DNA of 64,000 bases. Origin: Streptacidiphilus sp. 4-A2. Lineage in GTDB: Bacteria > Actinomycetota > Actinomycetes > Streptomycetales > Streptomycetaceae. A model generated the notes under the pieces. It saw nothing but the letters and a program-made list of their open reading frames with translations, was not told the DNA's origin and made no database searches. The stretch lies in the NCBI GenBank assembly GCA_014284505.1, contig JAAFYY010000001.1, forward strand, positions 6,187,845 to 6,251,844. Reading direction: 5' to 3'. Made by a program: the position numbers and the translations under genes. How positions within the stretch are numbered: the first letter of the stretch is position 1; each line of letters opens with the position of its first letter. This document shows positions 47,034 to 58,666 of this stretch, piece after piece.

Positions 47034-48153
47034 ACGGCCACCCCGCGCCCGGCAGGGCCTGCGCCAGGAAGGCCGAGCAGAAGCGGCCGAGCGGGCCCCT
47101 GGCCCGGACCCCGGGCGGTCGGCCACGTTCCAGGTCGGTGGCCAGGCCGGGCTCGGCGAACACCTCCCCGGCGAGCGGGAGCCGCAGCCCGCGGGCGATC
47201 TGGGCGCCGGTGACCCCGCTCGGCCCGGGGCCGCGGGCCACCACCCGCAGGTCGGACAGGCGCATCCGGGTAGCGGCGGCGACCCGGCCGGCGGCGGTCA
47301 TCGCCCGCAGCTCGGCCGGCACCACCAGCAGCCCCAGGTCGGCCTGTTCCAGGGCCTCCCCGGCCGCGCTGTCGATGCAGCGCGGAAGATCCAGCACGAC
47401 CAGGCCGCCGCCCCTGCGCGCCGCACCCAGGACCGCGCGCATCGCCTCCGCCGGGACGGCGACCAGGTCGCCGCGGTCCCAGCTGAGCGCGGTCAGCCGG
47501 TGCAGCCGGGGCAGCGAGCGTTCCAACTCGGCGGCGCTGACCCGGCCGCGGGCCCCGGCCAGATCGGGCCAGCGCAGGCCGGCCACCGCCTCACCACCGA
47601 GCAGCAGGTCCAGGCCGCCGCTGAGCGGGTCGCCGTCGATCAGCATCGTGCGGCGCCCCTGCCTGGCGGCGGTGACCGCGAGCGCGCAGGCCAGGGTGGA
47701 GGCCCCGGCTCCGCCGCGGCCGCCGAGCACGGCGATGGTCAGCGCCTGCGCGCCTACGCCCTCGACCGCGTCGGCGATGCGGTCGCGCAGCCAGGGCTCG
47801 CCGTCCGGGAGGAAGACCACATGCCGGGCGCCGGCGAGCACCGCCCGGCGCCAGACCTCGCCGTCGTCCAGATCCCGGCCGATGAGCAGCACTTCCGAGC
47901 GCGGGGGGAGCCCGGCGAGACGGTCTGCGATGTCGTCGCCGACCACCACCAGCGGTGCGGCCTGCCACTCCTGACGCCCGGGCGGCACCGCCGCCGCCAG
48001 CCGGGGGACCACGCCCACGGCGGCGCAGATCCGCAGCAGCCGCTCGGTCAGCGCCTTGTCCTCGGTGACCAGCAGCGGGCCATCGGCACCGGGGCCACCG
48101 GAGGGGCTGTCGAAGGGAGTTGCGGACGATCTGCCGATACCTGTTCCGGTCAT
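47030..48153 (-). CDS. CpaE/Ssd-like MinD-family protein of the Tad operon
   Basis: About 375 codons. ATG at 48151-48153 gives MTGTGIGRSSATPFDSPSGG. Residues 30-140 form a receiver-like domain (LLVTEDKALTERLLRICAAV). The MinD-like part has IAVLGGRGGAGASTLACALA, where the usual GKGGxGKT lysines are Arg and Ala, then LIDGDPLSGGLDLLLGGE and VVLDLPRCID. Family members (CpaE, mycobacterial Ssd) localise the pilus machinery or septum. One lost base just before the end (about 47048) is needed to reach VAV and the TGA at 47030-47032 that overlaps tadA. It is the first gene of the operon. Confidence 0.85.
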
Positions 48154-48855
48154 GGCTTTCCCCCGTACGGCGAATGCGATGAGTGAGGCACCGCGCACGC
48201 AGTGGTCACTGCGGCGGGTTCTTGAGGTATCAGCAACCCTGCCGCTTTTCCGAAGCACTCCGGGAACCGCGAGCGCAATCTGGGGACAAACCAGGGGTGT
48301 GGATAACCGGACCACCCCATAGTGGGTCTTATGCGTCGTCAGATTGACGAATGTGATCGCATTACCCGATCAGTGGAGAGCTGGATCCATGAAGCGGGTG
48401 TCATCCAAGGGGCCGTGCGGACACCACCGGGACCATGGGCGTACCTGCGGCGTGGCGCGGGCCCGGCGGGCCGGGTGCGGCAAGCGGGCCGGAGGCGACG
48501 GGCGCTGCGGGTGCTGCGGACGCTGCGGGCGGGATCCGGTCCGCAGGCTCAGCGGCTCCGCACGGACCGGCGGACGGCCGGACAACGGCCGGACAGGGCA
48601 GCGCACCGCCGGACAGGGCAGGGCAGCGGCGGACAGCGCAGCGCCGGGCACGGCAACACACAGCCGGAGGCGGACATGCGACGACCCCCGCCGGGGGGGA
48701 GAGCGGGGGTCGTCCTCCACAGTCCGACTCGGGGGGAGGAGCCAGACCGGGGTGGCACGGTCGCGAACGAGCCGTGACCTTCATGGTGTACCCGAGGCCC
48801 TTCCTGAGCAAACCCACGCGCCTGCCCTTGGGCCGAATGGAGGGCGCATATCCTC
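48154..48855. other. Divergent intergenic region between Tad operon and HAD gene
   Basis: 702 bp with no supportable gene. It should hold the Tad operon promoter near 48160-48330, where the sequence is less GC-rich (GTGGATAACC, GTGATCGCATTACC). 48420-48670 is dominated by GGACGGGC/CGGACAGGGC simple repeats such as GACAGGGCAGCGCACCGCCG. A strong hairpin sits at 48680-48714. Confidence 0.55.
48680..48714. terminator. Strong GC hairpin upstream of HAD gene
   Basis: GACGACCCCCGC (48680-48691) pairs perfectly over 12 bp with GCGGGGGTCGTC (48703-48714) around an 11-nt loop. No known gene ends here, so it may insulate the HAD gene from transcription or belong to a leader or small RNA. Confidence 0.65.
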
Positions 48856-49710
48856 GTGTGCGTGGATAACCACCTCCAGCACTCCCCAGGTTCCCCGTCA
48901 GCGCACTCCCGACCGCCTCGAACAGCCGCATTCTTCGACCTCGACAAGACGGTGATCGCGAAGTCCAGCGCTTTCGCCTTCAGCCGGCCGCTGTACCGGG
49001 GCGGGCTGATCAACCGCGCGCCGTTCTGAAGAGCGCCTACGCCCAGTTCGTCTTCCTGGCCGGGGCGCGGACCACGACCAGATGGAGAAGATGCGCGAGT
49101 ACCTCTCCTCCCTCTGCCGGGGCTGGAATGTGCAACTCGTACGCGAGATCGTCCGAGACCTGCACGAGCTGATCGACCCTCTGATCTACGACGAGGCGGC
49201 CTCGCTGATCGAGGAGCACCACACCGCGGGGCGCGACGTGGTGATCGTCAGCAGCTCCGGATCCGAGATCGTGGAGCCGATCGGCCGGATGCTCGGGGCG
49301 GACCATGTGATCGCCACCCGGATGGCCGAGGCGACGGCTGCTACACCGGCGAGATCGACTTCTATGCCTACGCCGGGAACAAGGCTGTCGCCATCCGCGA
49401 ACTGGCCGCGGTCGAGGGCTACGACCTCGACCGCAGCTTCGCCTACAGCGACTCGGTCACCGACGTGCCGCTGCTGGAGGCGGTGGGCAATCCGTCCGCG
49501 GTGAACCCGGACCGCGGGCTGCGCCGCGAGGCGCAGGCACGGGACTGGCCGGTGCTGACGTTCAACCGCCCGGTCCGGCTGAAGCAGCGCAGCGCCTCGC
49601 TGACAGCGGTCAGCAGCCGTCCGGTGCTGGCGGCCGCGGCGGTCGGCGCGGCGGCCGCCACGGCGGGGCTGGTCTGGTACGCGACCAGGAAGCGGGCCTC
49701 CGGGGCCTGA
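48856..49710 (+). CDS. HAD-IB (SerB-like) phosphatase family protein with C-terminal membrane anchor, frameshifted
   Basis: About 285 codons. Motif I is FFDLDKTVIAKSS (DxDxT), motif II IVSSSGSEIVEPIG, motif III a Lys in AGNKAVAIREL and motif IV FAYSDSVTDVPLLE. The last residues form a helix with a positive end (AAVGAAAATAGLVWYATRKR), so it is probably membrane-bound. GTG at 48856 (GGAGG about 12 nt upstream) or 48862 are both possible starts. Breaks near 49020-49075 and 49330 fit lost bases. The gene is divergent from the Tad operon, as Rv3661 is from Rv3660c. The substrate is a small phosphate ester or phospholipid, not determined. Confidence 0.85.
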
Positions 49711-50111
49711 GGCGTCGGGCGCCCGAAGCGTCCGCCGGGCGGGCGACGGGCGGGCGACGGGCGGGGCGTCCGACACCGGGGGATGCGGGGCGGAGCCGGG
49801 GAGAAGGTAAAGAAATGCGCCCCAGGTTCCGCTTCCACCGGAACCGCGCTACAAATGAAGCAGACGGCCCGCGAGACCGGGTGATCCCAGAACACCGGGA
49901 CCACGGAGTTTCAGGCCCCACGGACCGAGTACGACAACCGGGCACCACGTGCAGCCGACCCGCGATAGGGCCGCCGCATCCGGCCAACGGGCAGGATCCC
50001 AGCCGGATGGGCACTCTCTGGCGCACGCATGGTCACTCGGAAGTCGTGCCAGCGGCGGCACCGACATGGTGCCGCCGCATCTGCGTCCGGGGCCGGACGC
50101 CCCGGCTCCCC
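49711..50111. other. Intergenic region, no gene seen
   Basis: 401 bp. 49735-49775 repeats GGGCGGGCGAC. A short hairpin (GGTTCCG at 49825-49831 with CGGAACC at 49839-49845) may end HAD transcription. The rest shows no coding bias. Confidence 0.5.
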
Positions 50112-50285
50112 GAGCAGTCGGACCCGAGCAGTCGGGCCCGAGCAGTCGGACCCGAGCAGTCGGGCCCGAGCAGTCGGGCCCGAGCAGTCGGGCCCGAGCA
50201 GTCGGGCCCGAGCAGTCGGGCCCGAGCAGTCGGGCCCGAGCAGTCGGGCCCGAGCAGTCGGGCCCGAGCAGTCGGGCCCGAGCGG
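50112..50285. repeat. 14-bp tandem array of 12 units abutting a stop codon
   Basis: Twelve head-to-tail copies of GAGCAGTCGGGCCC (two of the first three read GGACCC) start at 50112 and repeat every 14 bp; a decayed thirteenth copy at 50280 runs into the stop codon (50287-50289) of the Fic-like gene. Each copy holds the palindrome CGGGCCCG across unit joints, so the array can fold into many alternative hairpins. Confidence 0.97.
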
Positions 50286-50286
50286 T

Positions 50287-51207
50287 TCAGACCATCCCGC
50301 GCTGCATCGCCTCACACACCGCGGTGCTCTCACGTACGCCCAGCCGCAGCGCCGCCGCGCAGTGCCGGATCCAGGCCGCCATGCCCTCGGGGGTACCGCT
50401 GGCATATCCGCCCAGGGCGCCGCGGTAGCGCTCCGTCCCCAGTTCGACCAGGCCGACCTCCAACGGGCAGATCGCCTGCGGGTCGAGGCCCTCGGCGACC
50501 AGCACGATCCGCTGCGCAGCCCGGGCCACCAGGCCGTTGCCGCTGCCGAACGGCCGCAGGGCCATCAGCTCGCCGTGCACCACGGCGGCGACCACCAGTG
50601 CCGGTGCGGTGCGCTCATTGGGGTGCTTCTTGCCGCCCCGGGCGGCCAGCAGCCGGGCGAGGCCGTCCAGGCGGGCGGTGGCTTCCTCCGCGCCGGGCGC
50701 GGGGGCAGCTGGTACGCCGGGAGCGGCTCAGCGGTAAGCCGTTCGGCATCGGCGCCGAGGCCCTCGGCCTCGGGCAGGGTGTCGCCGAACAGCGCGGCGG
50801 GCTGCTCGCCGCCCTGGCGCGGACGACCGGCCTCCGCCGTCGGGTCCTGCTCGCCCGAGGCGAGCAGGTGCAGCCGGGCCAGCACCTGGGAGGGCGAGTG
50901 CCGCCAGGTTCCCAGTAGTTGCCCGGCCTCGGCGTTCATCCGCAGTGCTCCGCGACGATCCGGGCCTGCGGGTCGCTGCCGAAGTCGGTGCGACGGCGCA
51001 CCTCCTCCAGCGGCCAGTCCGCGCCGTCCAGCGCGGCCGAGGCCCGGGCCCCGCGCAGCGCGGACTCGGAGGTGACCTCGCCGGCCCGGCGGCGCATCAC
51101 CCGGTGGCCGTAGAGGCGGTCCACCGCACGTCGGGCCTCGGCACGGCCTCGGGCACGCCGGGCAGCTGCGCGAGTGGTTCCAGGGGGTCCGCAGAAGGAG
51201 TGCTCAC
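50287..51207 (-). CDS. Fic-like domain protein with degenerate active site, frameshifted
   Basis: About 307 codons. GTG at 51205-51207 gives VSTPSADPLEPLAQLPGVPE. The N-terminal half includes VMRRRAGEVTSESALRGARA, resembling the alpha-inhibitor type helix (SxxE) of Fic proteins. The Fic loop reads HGELMALRPFGSGNGLVARA; the normal motif is HPFxxGNGRxxR, so the catalytic His is Arg (codon 50554-50556), the acidic residue is Ser and one Arg is Leu. AMPylation activity is unlikely. Breaks near 51140, 50945 and 50705 fit lost G/C bases. The gene is conserved beside the Tad locus in Streptomyces, where it is often misnamed an oxidoreductase. Confidence 0.7.
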
Positions 51208-51532
51208 GCCCCGAGCGTACGTACCCCCCGGTGCCCGGACCATCGGGGTGGCCCGACCGCGTCCGGGCCGGCCGCCGACCCCTGGGCCGACCGGCGTCCC
51301 GACCGGCGGGCGGCACGGCGGGCGGGCCGGTGAACCGGCCGTTCGCCCCCGTTCGACCCCACTACCGGACGCGCTCGCCCGATGCCTGTCCACGCTCACT
51401 CAAAAGGGTCAACAGTGCGTCAAACCTGATCACCGAGCGCTATCCAATCGCTACCATGTACGCTATCGGTGACGATAACGCTTTTCAACAAGCCTCGGTC
51501 ACCGGCTCCCCTGCAAGCACTCCGGAGTTCCC
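51208..51532. other. Divergent promoter region
   Basis: 325 bp between the Fic-like and CooC-like genes. From 51400 to 51500 the sequence becomes A/T-richer; TATCG-GTGA-CGATA (51464-51477) is a short dyad, and CGCTATC occurs at 51438 and 51461. These are candidate promoter or operator sites for the ATPase gene. No gene is seen. Confidence 0.45.
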
Positions 51533-52529
51533 ATGAAGATCGCCTTCGTCGGCAAGGGCGGCAGTGGCAAGACCACGCTCACCTCGCTGCTCGTCCGCCA
51601 CCTGGCCGCCACCGGGGCCCCGGTGGTCGCCGTGGACGCCGACATCAACCAGCACCTGGGGACGACGCTCGGGCTGACCGAGGAACAGGCGGCCGCACTC
51701 CCCTCCATGGGCGAGCACCTGCCGCAGATCAAGGAGTATCTGCGCGGCGGGAACCCGCGGATCGCCGACGCCGCGTCGATGATCAAGACGACCCCGCCCG
51801 GCAGCGGCTCCCGGCTGCTGCGGATCCGCGAGGACAACCCGGTGTACGCGTTGTGCGCGGGAGTTCACCATCGACGGCGCGCCACTGCGAGTGATGGCGA
51901 CCGGCGCGTTCACCGAGGAGGACCTGGGCGTCGCCTGCTACCACTCCAAGGTCGGCGCGGTCGAGCTGTGCCTGAACCACCTGGTGGACGGCCCGGGCGA
52001 GTACCTGCTGGTGGACATGACCGCGGCTCGGACTCCTTCGCCTCCGGCCTGTTCACCCGCTTCGACCTGACCTTCCTGGTCGCCGAGCCACCCGGAAGGG
52101 CATCTCGTCTACCGCCAGTACCAGGAGTACGCCGCGGACTACGGGGTGAACCTGCGGGTGGTCGGCAACAAGGTGCAGCACCAGGACGACCTCGACTACC
52201 TGCGGCAGAACGTCGGCGACGACCTGATCGGGGTACTGGGCCAGTCCGAGTGGGTGCGGCGCGCCGAGCAGGGCCGCGAGCCCAGGCTGGCCGAGCTGGA
52301 GCCGGAGAACCGCGCCACGCTGCGAGTGCTGCACGAGGCCGTGGACGCCTCCTACCAGCGGCGCGACTGGGACCGCTACACGAGCAGATGGTGCGGTTCC
52401 ACCTGCGCAACGCGGAGAGCTGGGCAACGCCAAGACCGGCACGGACCTGGCCGCCCAGGTGGACCCCCACTTCACGCTCACGAGGACGTCCGCGACGACG
52501 CCTGGGCGGAGGCCTCACTGACGGTCTGA
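51533..52529 (+). CDS. CooC/ParA-type P-loop ATPase, frameshifted
   Basis: About 334 codons. MKIAFVGKGGSGKTTLTSLL has the deviant Walker A of the MinD/CooC group, followed by VVAVDADINQHLGTTLGL. Later blocks are TGAFTEEDLGVACYHSKVGA, LLVDMTAGSDSFASGLFTRF (with lost bases restored) and VVGNKVQHQDDLDYLRQNVG. Such soluble ATPases insert metals (CooC) or sort cargo. This one may act with the nearby carbonic anhydrase or acsA, but no evidence fixes its partner. At least five single-base losses (about 51860, 52023, 52093, 52380, 52425) break the frame. The start ATG is clear. Confidence 0.8.
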
Positions 52530-52844
52530 CGACCCGACGGTTCCGCGGAGGCGCGGACGCGGGCGCGGAGACCGGGCCGCGGGGGCGCGGTCCTGCAGGG
52601 TCGGCCCGGCGGGACGGGTCGTCAGGGCGAGGAACCGAGAGCAGGAGGACGGCGGGGCAAGGAAGCTGACGGGATGACGGGCGGGCCGACGGCCGCACAT
52701 CCGAACGGGTGAACTTCACCTGCGGGACTCCCCACAAGGTAAAGGATTCATTACTCTCCATTTACCGACACTTGGTTACCCGTGGCCACCCAAGCCGCGC
52801 TCATGTCTCATGTCGCACCGTCCTTCGCCCAGGAGACGCGACCC
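52530..52844. other. Intergenic region upstream of carbonic anhydrase
   Basis: 315 bp, no gene. 52735-52790 is distinctly A/T-rich (AAGGTAAAGGATTCATTACT, then CCATTTACCGACACTTGG) and most likely carries the promoter. GGTAAA and TTTACC form a loose 6-bp inverted pair around it. Confidence 0.45.
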
Positions 52845-53546
52845 ATGCAGAGCACCGGTATCGCCGCCCCGCCCAGCCGCCCCGCCCAGCCCGAGCCCGT
52901 CCAGCCCGCGGCCCAGCCCCAGCCCCAGACCGACTCCGCCGCGTGCGAGCGGTGTGTGCGCAGCTTCCAGCACACCGCCCCCGGGCTGCGCCCGGAGCTG
53001 GCGCGACTGGCCGAGAGGGCAGTCGCCCGGCAGCTGTTCATCACCTGCGCCGACTCCCGGCTGTCCCAATGTGATCACCCACAGCGGCCCCGGAGAGCTG
53101 TTCCGTCCGCAACATCGGCTTGGTCACGACTCGTCTCGGCCGCGATCGCCGTGGATATTTCGGGTGCGGAGCAATCACCGTGTCGGGCACTCCGGCTGCG
53201 GCGCGATCAGTCGCTGCTGCACGGCGCGCACCGCCGGGACGGAATGGGCGCACCCGCTCACCCGCTGGCTGCGGCACGGCCAGGACTCGCTCCAGGCGCG
53301 CCGGCACGCTCCGGCCGCCATCGTCCGCGAACAGCCCGCCGGGATGCACTCGAACGGCTGTGCCTGACGAATGTCGTGCAGCAGCTGGACAACCTCCGCG
53401 GCCACCCCTCGGTGCCGGGGATCGCGGCCGGGGCGCTGCGGCTCACCGGCCTCTACTTCGACCTCGCGGCGGCTCAGACGTATCTGCTCTGCGCCAACGG
53501 AAGTACTTTCAGTCCAGTCCGGCCGCAGCTGGAGTCAGCGGCCTGA
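52845..53546 (+). CDS. Beta-carbonic anhydrase, frameshifted
   Basis: About 235 codons. ATG at 52845 follows AGGAG and gives MQSTGIAAPPSRPAQPEPVQ; a Pro/Gln-rich leader of about 35 residues precedes the catalytic domain. Zinc ligands are in LFITCADSRL (Cys, with the Asp-Arg dyad) and VGHSGCGAI (His and Cys). VITHSGPGELF, CLTNVVQQLDNLRGHPSV and LTGLYFDLAAAQTYLL are further family blocks. Several single-base losses (about 53065, 53110, 53165, 53220, 53275 and 53415) break the frame. The enzyme interconverts CO2 and bicarbonate. A hairpin directly follows the stop. Confidence 0.82.
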   Translation: MQSTGIAAPPSRPAQPEPVQPAAQPQPQTDSAACERCVRSFQHTAPGLRPELARLAERAVARQLFITCADSRLSQCDHPQRPRRAVPSATSAWSRLVSAAIAVDISGAEQSPCRALRLRRDQSLLHGAHRRDGMGAPAHPLAAARPGLAPGAPARSGRHRPRTARRDALERLCLTNVVQQLDNLRGHPSVPGIAAGALRLTGLYFDLAAAQTYLLCANGSTFSPVRPQLESAA

Positions 53547-53569
53547 CCTGGTCCTACGATAGGACCAGG
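53547..53569 (+). terminator. Perfect hairpin directly after carbonic anhydrase stop
   Basis: CCTGGTCCTA and TAGGACCAGG are perfect 10-bp complements around CGA, starting one base after TGA. It should end carbonic anhydrase transcription before acsA; it could also be a protein-binding palindrome in the acsA upstream region. Confidence 0.75.
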
Positions 53570-53706
53570 GAATCATACAGAGGTCTACACCAATTTTCCG
53601 AGTCCCTTGTCAGCACGCGCCCATCCTGGTGAGCTAGGTGCAACACATTTGGACGACGGGGCAGCAACGAGTCACCCGCGCCCAGAACTCGATTGAGGAG
53701 TGCGCG

Positions 53707-55668
<1,962 letters not shown>

Positions 55669-55684
55669 TCCCCTCCCGCAGCGT

Positions 55685-55723
55685 CCGAAGGCCGTCCCCG
55701 CCGCACACGGGGGCGGCCTTCGG
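55685..55723 (+). terminator. Terminator after acsA
   Basis: CCGAAGGCCGTCCCC pairs with GGGGGCGGCCTTCGG with one mismatch around a 9-nt loop, 17 nt after the acsA stop. Confidence 0.8.
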
Positions 55724-55861
55724 CCGTTCGCACCTCTGCCAGGCACCCTGCCGGACGCGGCCCGGCGCGGCCCGGCGCGGCCGCACGCGGCATCAAAATG
55801 GATACCATAGGACAAACCAGCAAATGCCCGTCAGCGCTGTCCTGCTCCGGAGGAACCGCGC

Positions 55862-57200
55862 GTGAGTGACAGCAGTCCGCCCCGCCGCCAGTTCCTCGGC
55901 CGCCTGCCGCTGCCGGAACGCGCCTTCCTGATCGAGGCCCTGCGCGCCGAGACGGTCGGCGGGGTACTGCTGCTGGCCGCGGCCGTCGCGGCCCTCATCT
56001 GGGCCAACGCCTGGCCGCACAGCTACGAGAGCGTGCTGGACCGGGCCGTGGGGCCGTCGACACCACTGCACCTGCACCTCACCCTGGAGGTCTGGGCGAA
56101 CGACGGGCTGCTCACGGTCTTCTTCTTCGTCGCCGGGATCGAGCTCAAGCGCGAGCTGGTCGCCGGGGAGCTTCGGGACGCCAGGGCCGCCGCGCTGCCG
56201 GTGGTCGCCGCCGTATGCGGGGTGGCGCTGCCCGCGCTCGTCTACACCCTCGTCAACAGCACCCTGAGCGGCCACCGCGGCGGCTGGGCCGTGCCCACCG
56301 CCACCGACATCGCCTTCGCGCTCGGGTACTCGCGGTCGTCGGCACCCACCTGCCCTCCGCGCTGCGGGCCTTTCTGCTGACGCTGGCGGTGGTCGACGAC
56401 CTGATCGCGATCCTGATCATCGCGATCTTCTACAGCCACGGGATCAAGCTCTGGGCGCTGGGCCTGGCCCTGGTCGGCCTGGTGCTGTTCTACGCGCTGC
56501 AACGGCTGCGGATCCGCGGCTGGTACCTCTATCTGCCACTGTCCCTGGTGACCTGGGCCCTGATGCACGAGAGCGGGGTGCATGCGACGGTGGCCGGGGT
56601 CGCCATGGGCCTGCTGCTGCGCTGCACCCTGGACCCGGGCGAGCAGCACTCCCCCGCGGAACGCGTCGAGCACCAGCTGCGGCCGTTCTCGGCCGGCTTC
56701 TGCGTGCCGGTGTTCGCCCTGTTCGCGGCGGGAGTCGTGATCACCCCAGCACGCTCGGACATGTGTTCACCGAGGCCGCGCCGCTGGGCGTGGTGCTCGG
56801 ACTGCTGTTCGGCAAATCGCTGGGGGTCTTCGGCGGCACCTGGCTCACCGCCCGGTTCACCCGGGCCGAGCTGAACCCGGAGCTGGAGTGGGCCGACCTG
56901 TTCGCGGTGTCGGTGCTGTCCGGCATCGGCTTCACCGTCTCGCTGCTGATCTCCGAACTGGCCTTCTCCGGGGAGCCGGATCTGGTCCGCGAGGTCAAGT
57001 CCGCGGTCCTGGTCGGCTCGCTGGCCTGCGCTTGTCTCGCCGCCGTACTGCTGCGGCGGCGGGACCGGAGCTACCGGCAGCTCTGCGCGGAGGAGGAGCG
57101 GGAGGGCTGTAGGCAGCGGGGGCGGGCAGCCGCCGGAACCGGGCACGCGGCCGAACGGCAGGCCGAGTGGTGGCGCACCTCCCGAGGAGGCATGATCTGA
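55862..57200 (+). CDS. nhaA: Na+/H+ antiporter NhaA, frameshifted
   Basis: About 447 codons and 11-12 hydrophobic helices. GTG at 55862 follows GGAGG. WANDGLLTVFFFVAGIELKR, GGWAVPTATDIAFALG and FLLTLAVVDDLIAILIIAIF are the family blocks; the two adjacent Asp in VVDD correspond to the ion-binding pair of NhaA. LFAVSVLSGIGFTVSLLISE lies in helix XI. The frame breaks at about 56327 (one G of GGGG) and 56744. The hydrophilic C-terminal tail of about 60 residues is longer than in E. coli. It exchanges Na+ for protons and helps pH control. An A/T-rich promoter-like patch lies at 55793-55830. Confidence 0.9.
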
Positions 57201-57245
57201 CTCAGTGCCCTGACGATGTACAGGAAGACTGAAGGAGAAGCCCGG

Positions 57246-57694
57246 ATGTCCACTGCTTACAGGTCCCAGGACGGCAGCCCACCGATCAGGGCGAGCGCAC
57301 GGTCGGTCAGCTGTTCGCCGCTGCCACCGCCGACCTGTCCAGCCTGGTCCACGACGAGATCGCGCTCGCGAAGGCCGAGATCGGCAAGGACCTCAAGCGG
57401 GGCGCCTTCGGTACCGTGGCCGGTGCGATCGCGGCGGTCATCGCCCTCGCCTCGATCCCCATGTTCAGCTTCTGCTTCGTGTATGCCATCCACACCACCG
57501 GCCTCGGCCTGGTCTGGTGCTTCCTGATCGTGGGCGGCCTCTTCCTGGTCGTCGCCGCGGTCGCCGGCCTGCTGGCCTACCGCTTCTTCAAGCGGATCTC
57601 GCCGCCGGACCGGACCATCAACTCCTCCAAGGCCACCGTGGACGTGCTGAAGAACGCGAAGCCGCGCCCGGCGCCGACCTCGAAGCAGATGTGA
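57246..57694 (+). CDS. Holin-superfamily-III-like small membrane protein, one frameshift
   Basis: About 150 codons. ATG at 57246 follows AAGGAGAAG. One C is lost near 57281; restored, the text reads GERTVGQLFAAATADLSSLV then HDEIALAKAEIGKDLKRGAF, the amphipathic block of actinobacterial phage-holin-like (DUF1469) proteins. Two membrane helices follow (VAGAIAAVIALASIPMFSFC and LVWCFLIVGGLFLVVAAVAG). The name is historical: chromosomal members are not lytic and have no known role. It sits between nhaA and the hydrolase with 12 bp to the next start, so they form an operon. Confidence 0.85.
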
Positions 57695-57706
57695 CACGCT
57701 CTGGGT

Positions 57707-58666
57707 ATGTCGGTTGACAGTACGCCCGGCGGGTTCCACGGCACCGCCGATATCGAGTTCTCCTTCGATCCGCGGATCGAAGGCCCGTGGACGCACCGGG
57801 AAGTCTCCGCGAACGGTGGACGCTTCCATGTCGCCGAGATGGGCCAGGGCCCCCTGGTCCTGCTGGTGCACGGCTGGCCGCAGTTCTGGTGGACCTGGCG
57901 GCACCAGCTGGTGGCGCTGGCCGAGGGCGGCTTCCGGGCGGTCGCCGTGGACCTGCGCGGCGTCGGCGGCAGCGACCGCACTCCGCGCGGCTACGACCCG
58001 GCGAACATGGCTCTGGACCTCACCGGCGTGATCCGCTCCCTCGGGGCCTCGAACGCGGCCCTGGTCGGGCACGACTGGGTGGGTTCCTCGGCTGGACGGC
58101 GGCGGTGATGCGACCCGCGCTGATCCGCCGACTGGCCGTGGTGTCCAGCGCCCACCCGCGCCGGCTGCGCCGGGCGCTGATGACCGACCGTCGGCAGATC
58201 GCCGCGGCCGACCATCTGTTCGGCTTCCAGCGTCCCTGGATCCCGAGCGGCAGCTGGTCGCGGACGACGCGGAGCTGGTGGGACGCTATCTGACCGAGTG
58301 GTCCGGTCCGGGACACCAGCCGGACGAGAAGACCCTGCTGACCTACCGCCAGGCGATGCTGCTGCCCAACACCCGGCACTGCTCGATCGAGCCCTTCCGC
58401 TGGCTGATGCGCTCCATGGGCCGCCCGACGGCTTCCAGTACTCCCGTCGGATGAACCGACCGGTGCGCATTCCCACGCTGCACCTCCAGGGCACGGCCGA
58501 CCCGGTGCTGCTGACCAGGACGGCGGCGGGGTTCGGCGGAGTACGTCGAGGCGCCCTACCGGTGGCGGCAGCTGGACGGGATCGGGCACTACCCGCAAGA
58601 GGAGGACCCGGAGGGGTTTCCCGGGAGCTGCTGAACTGGCTGCGCGACCCCGAGCCGGACCGCTGA
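57707..58666 (+). CDS. Epoxide-hydrolase-like alpha/beta hydrolase, frameshifted
   Basis: About 320 codons. VLLVHGWPQFWWTWRHQLVA carries the HGxP oxyanion motif, RAVAVDLRGVGGSDRT the sxNxSxR-like region and ALVGHDWGGFLGWTAA (one G restored) the nucleophile elbow GHDWGG with Asp as nucleophile. The acid follows HLQGTADPVL and the His is in LDGIGHYPQEEDP. Asp at the elbow indicates an epoxide hydrolase or haloalkane dehalogenase, not an esterase. The gene occupies the place of mycobacterial ephE next to marP. Five single-base losses (about 58077, 58245, 58425, 58535, 58612) break the frame. ATG at 57707. Confidence 0.85.

Noticed and set aside
48331..48777. Open frames such as MRRQIDECDRITRSVESWIH upstream of the HAD gene
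   Set aside because: The first 25 codons look plausible, but the rest is Arg/Gly repeat translation through simple repeats and a hairpin, with no ribosome site or homology that I know.
50112..50285. CRISPR-like regular repeats
   Set aside because: The 14-bp units are directly adjacent with no spacers, so this is a minisatellite.
57246..57694. Prophage lysis gene
   Set aside because: The holin-like name comes from a superfamily of chromosomal actinobacterial membrane proteins. No other phage gene is near, and the position is conserved.
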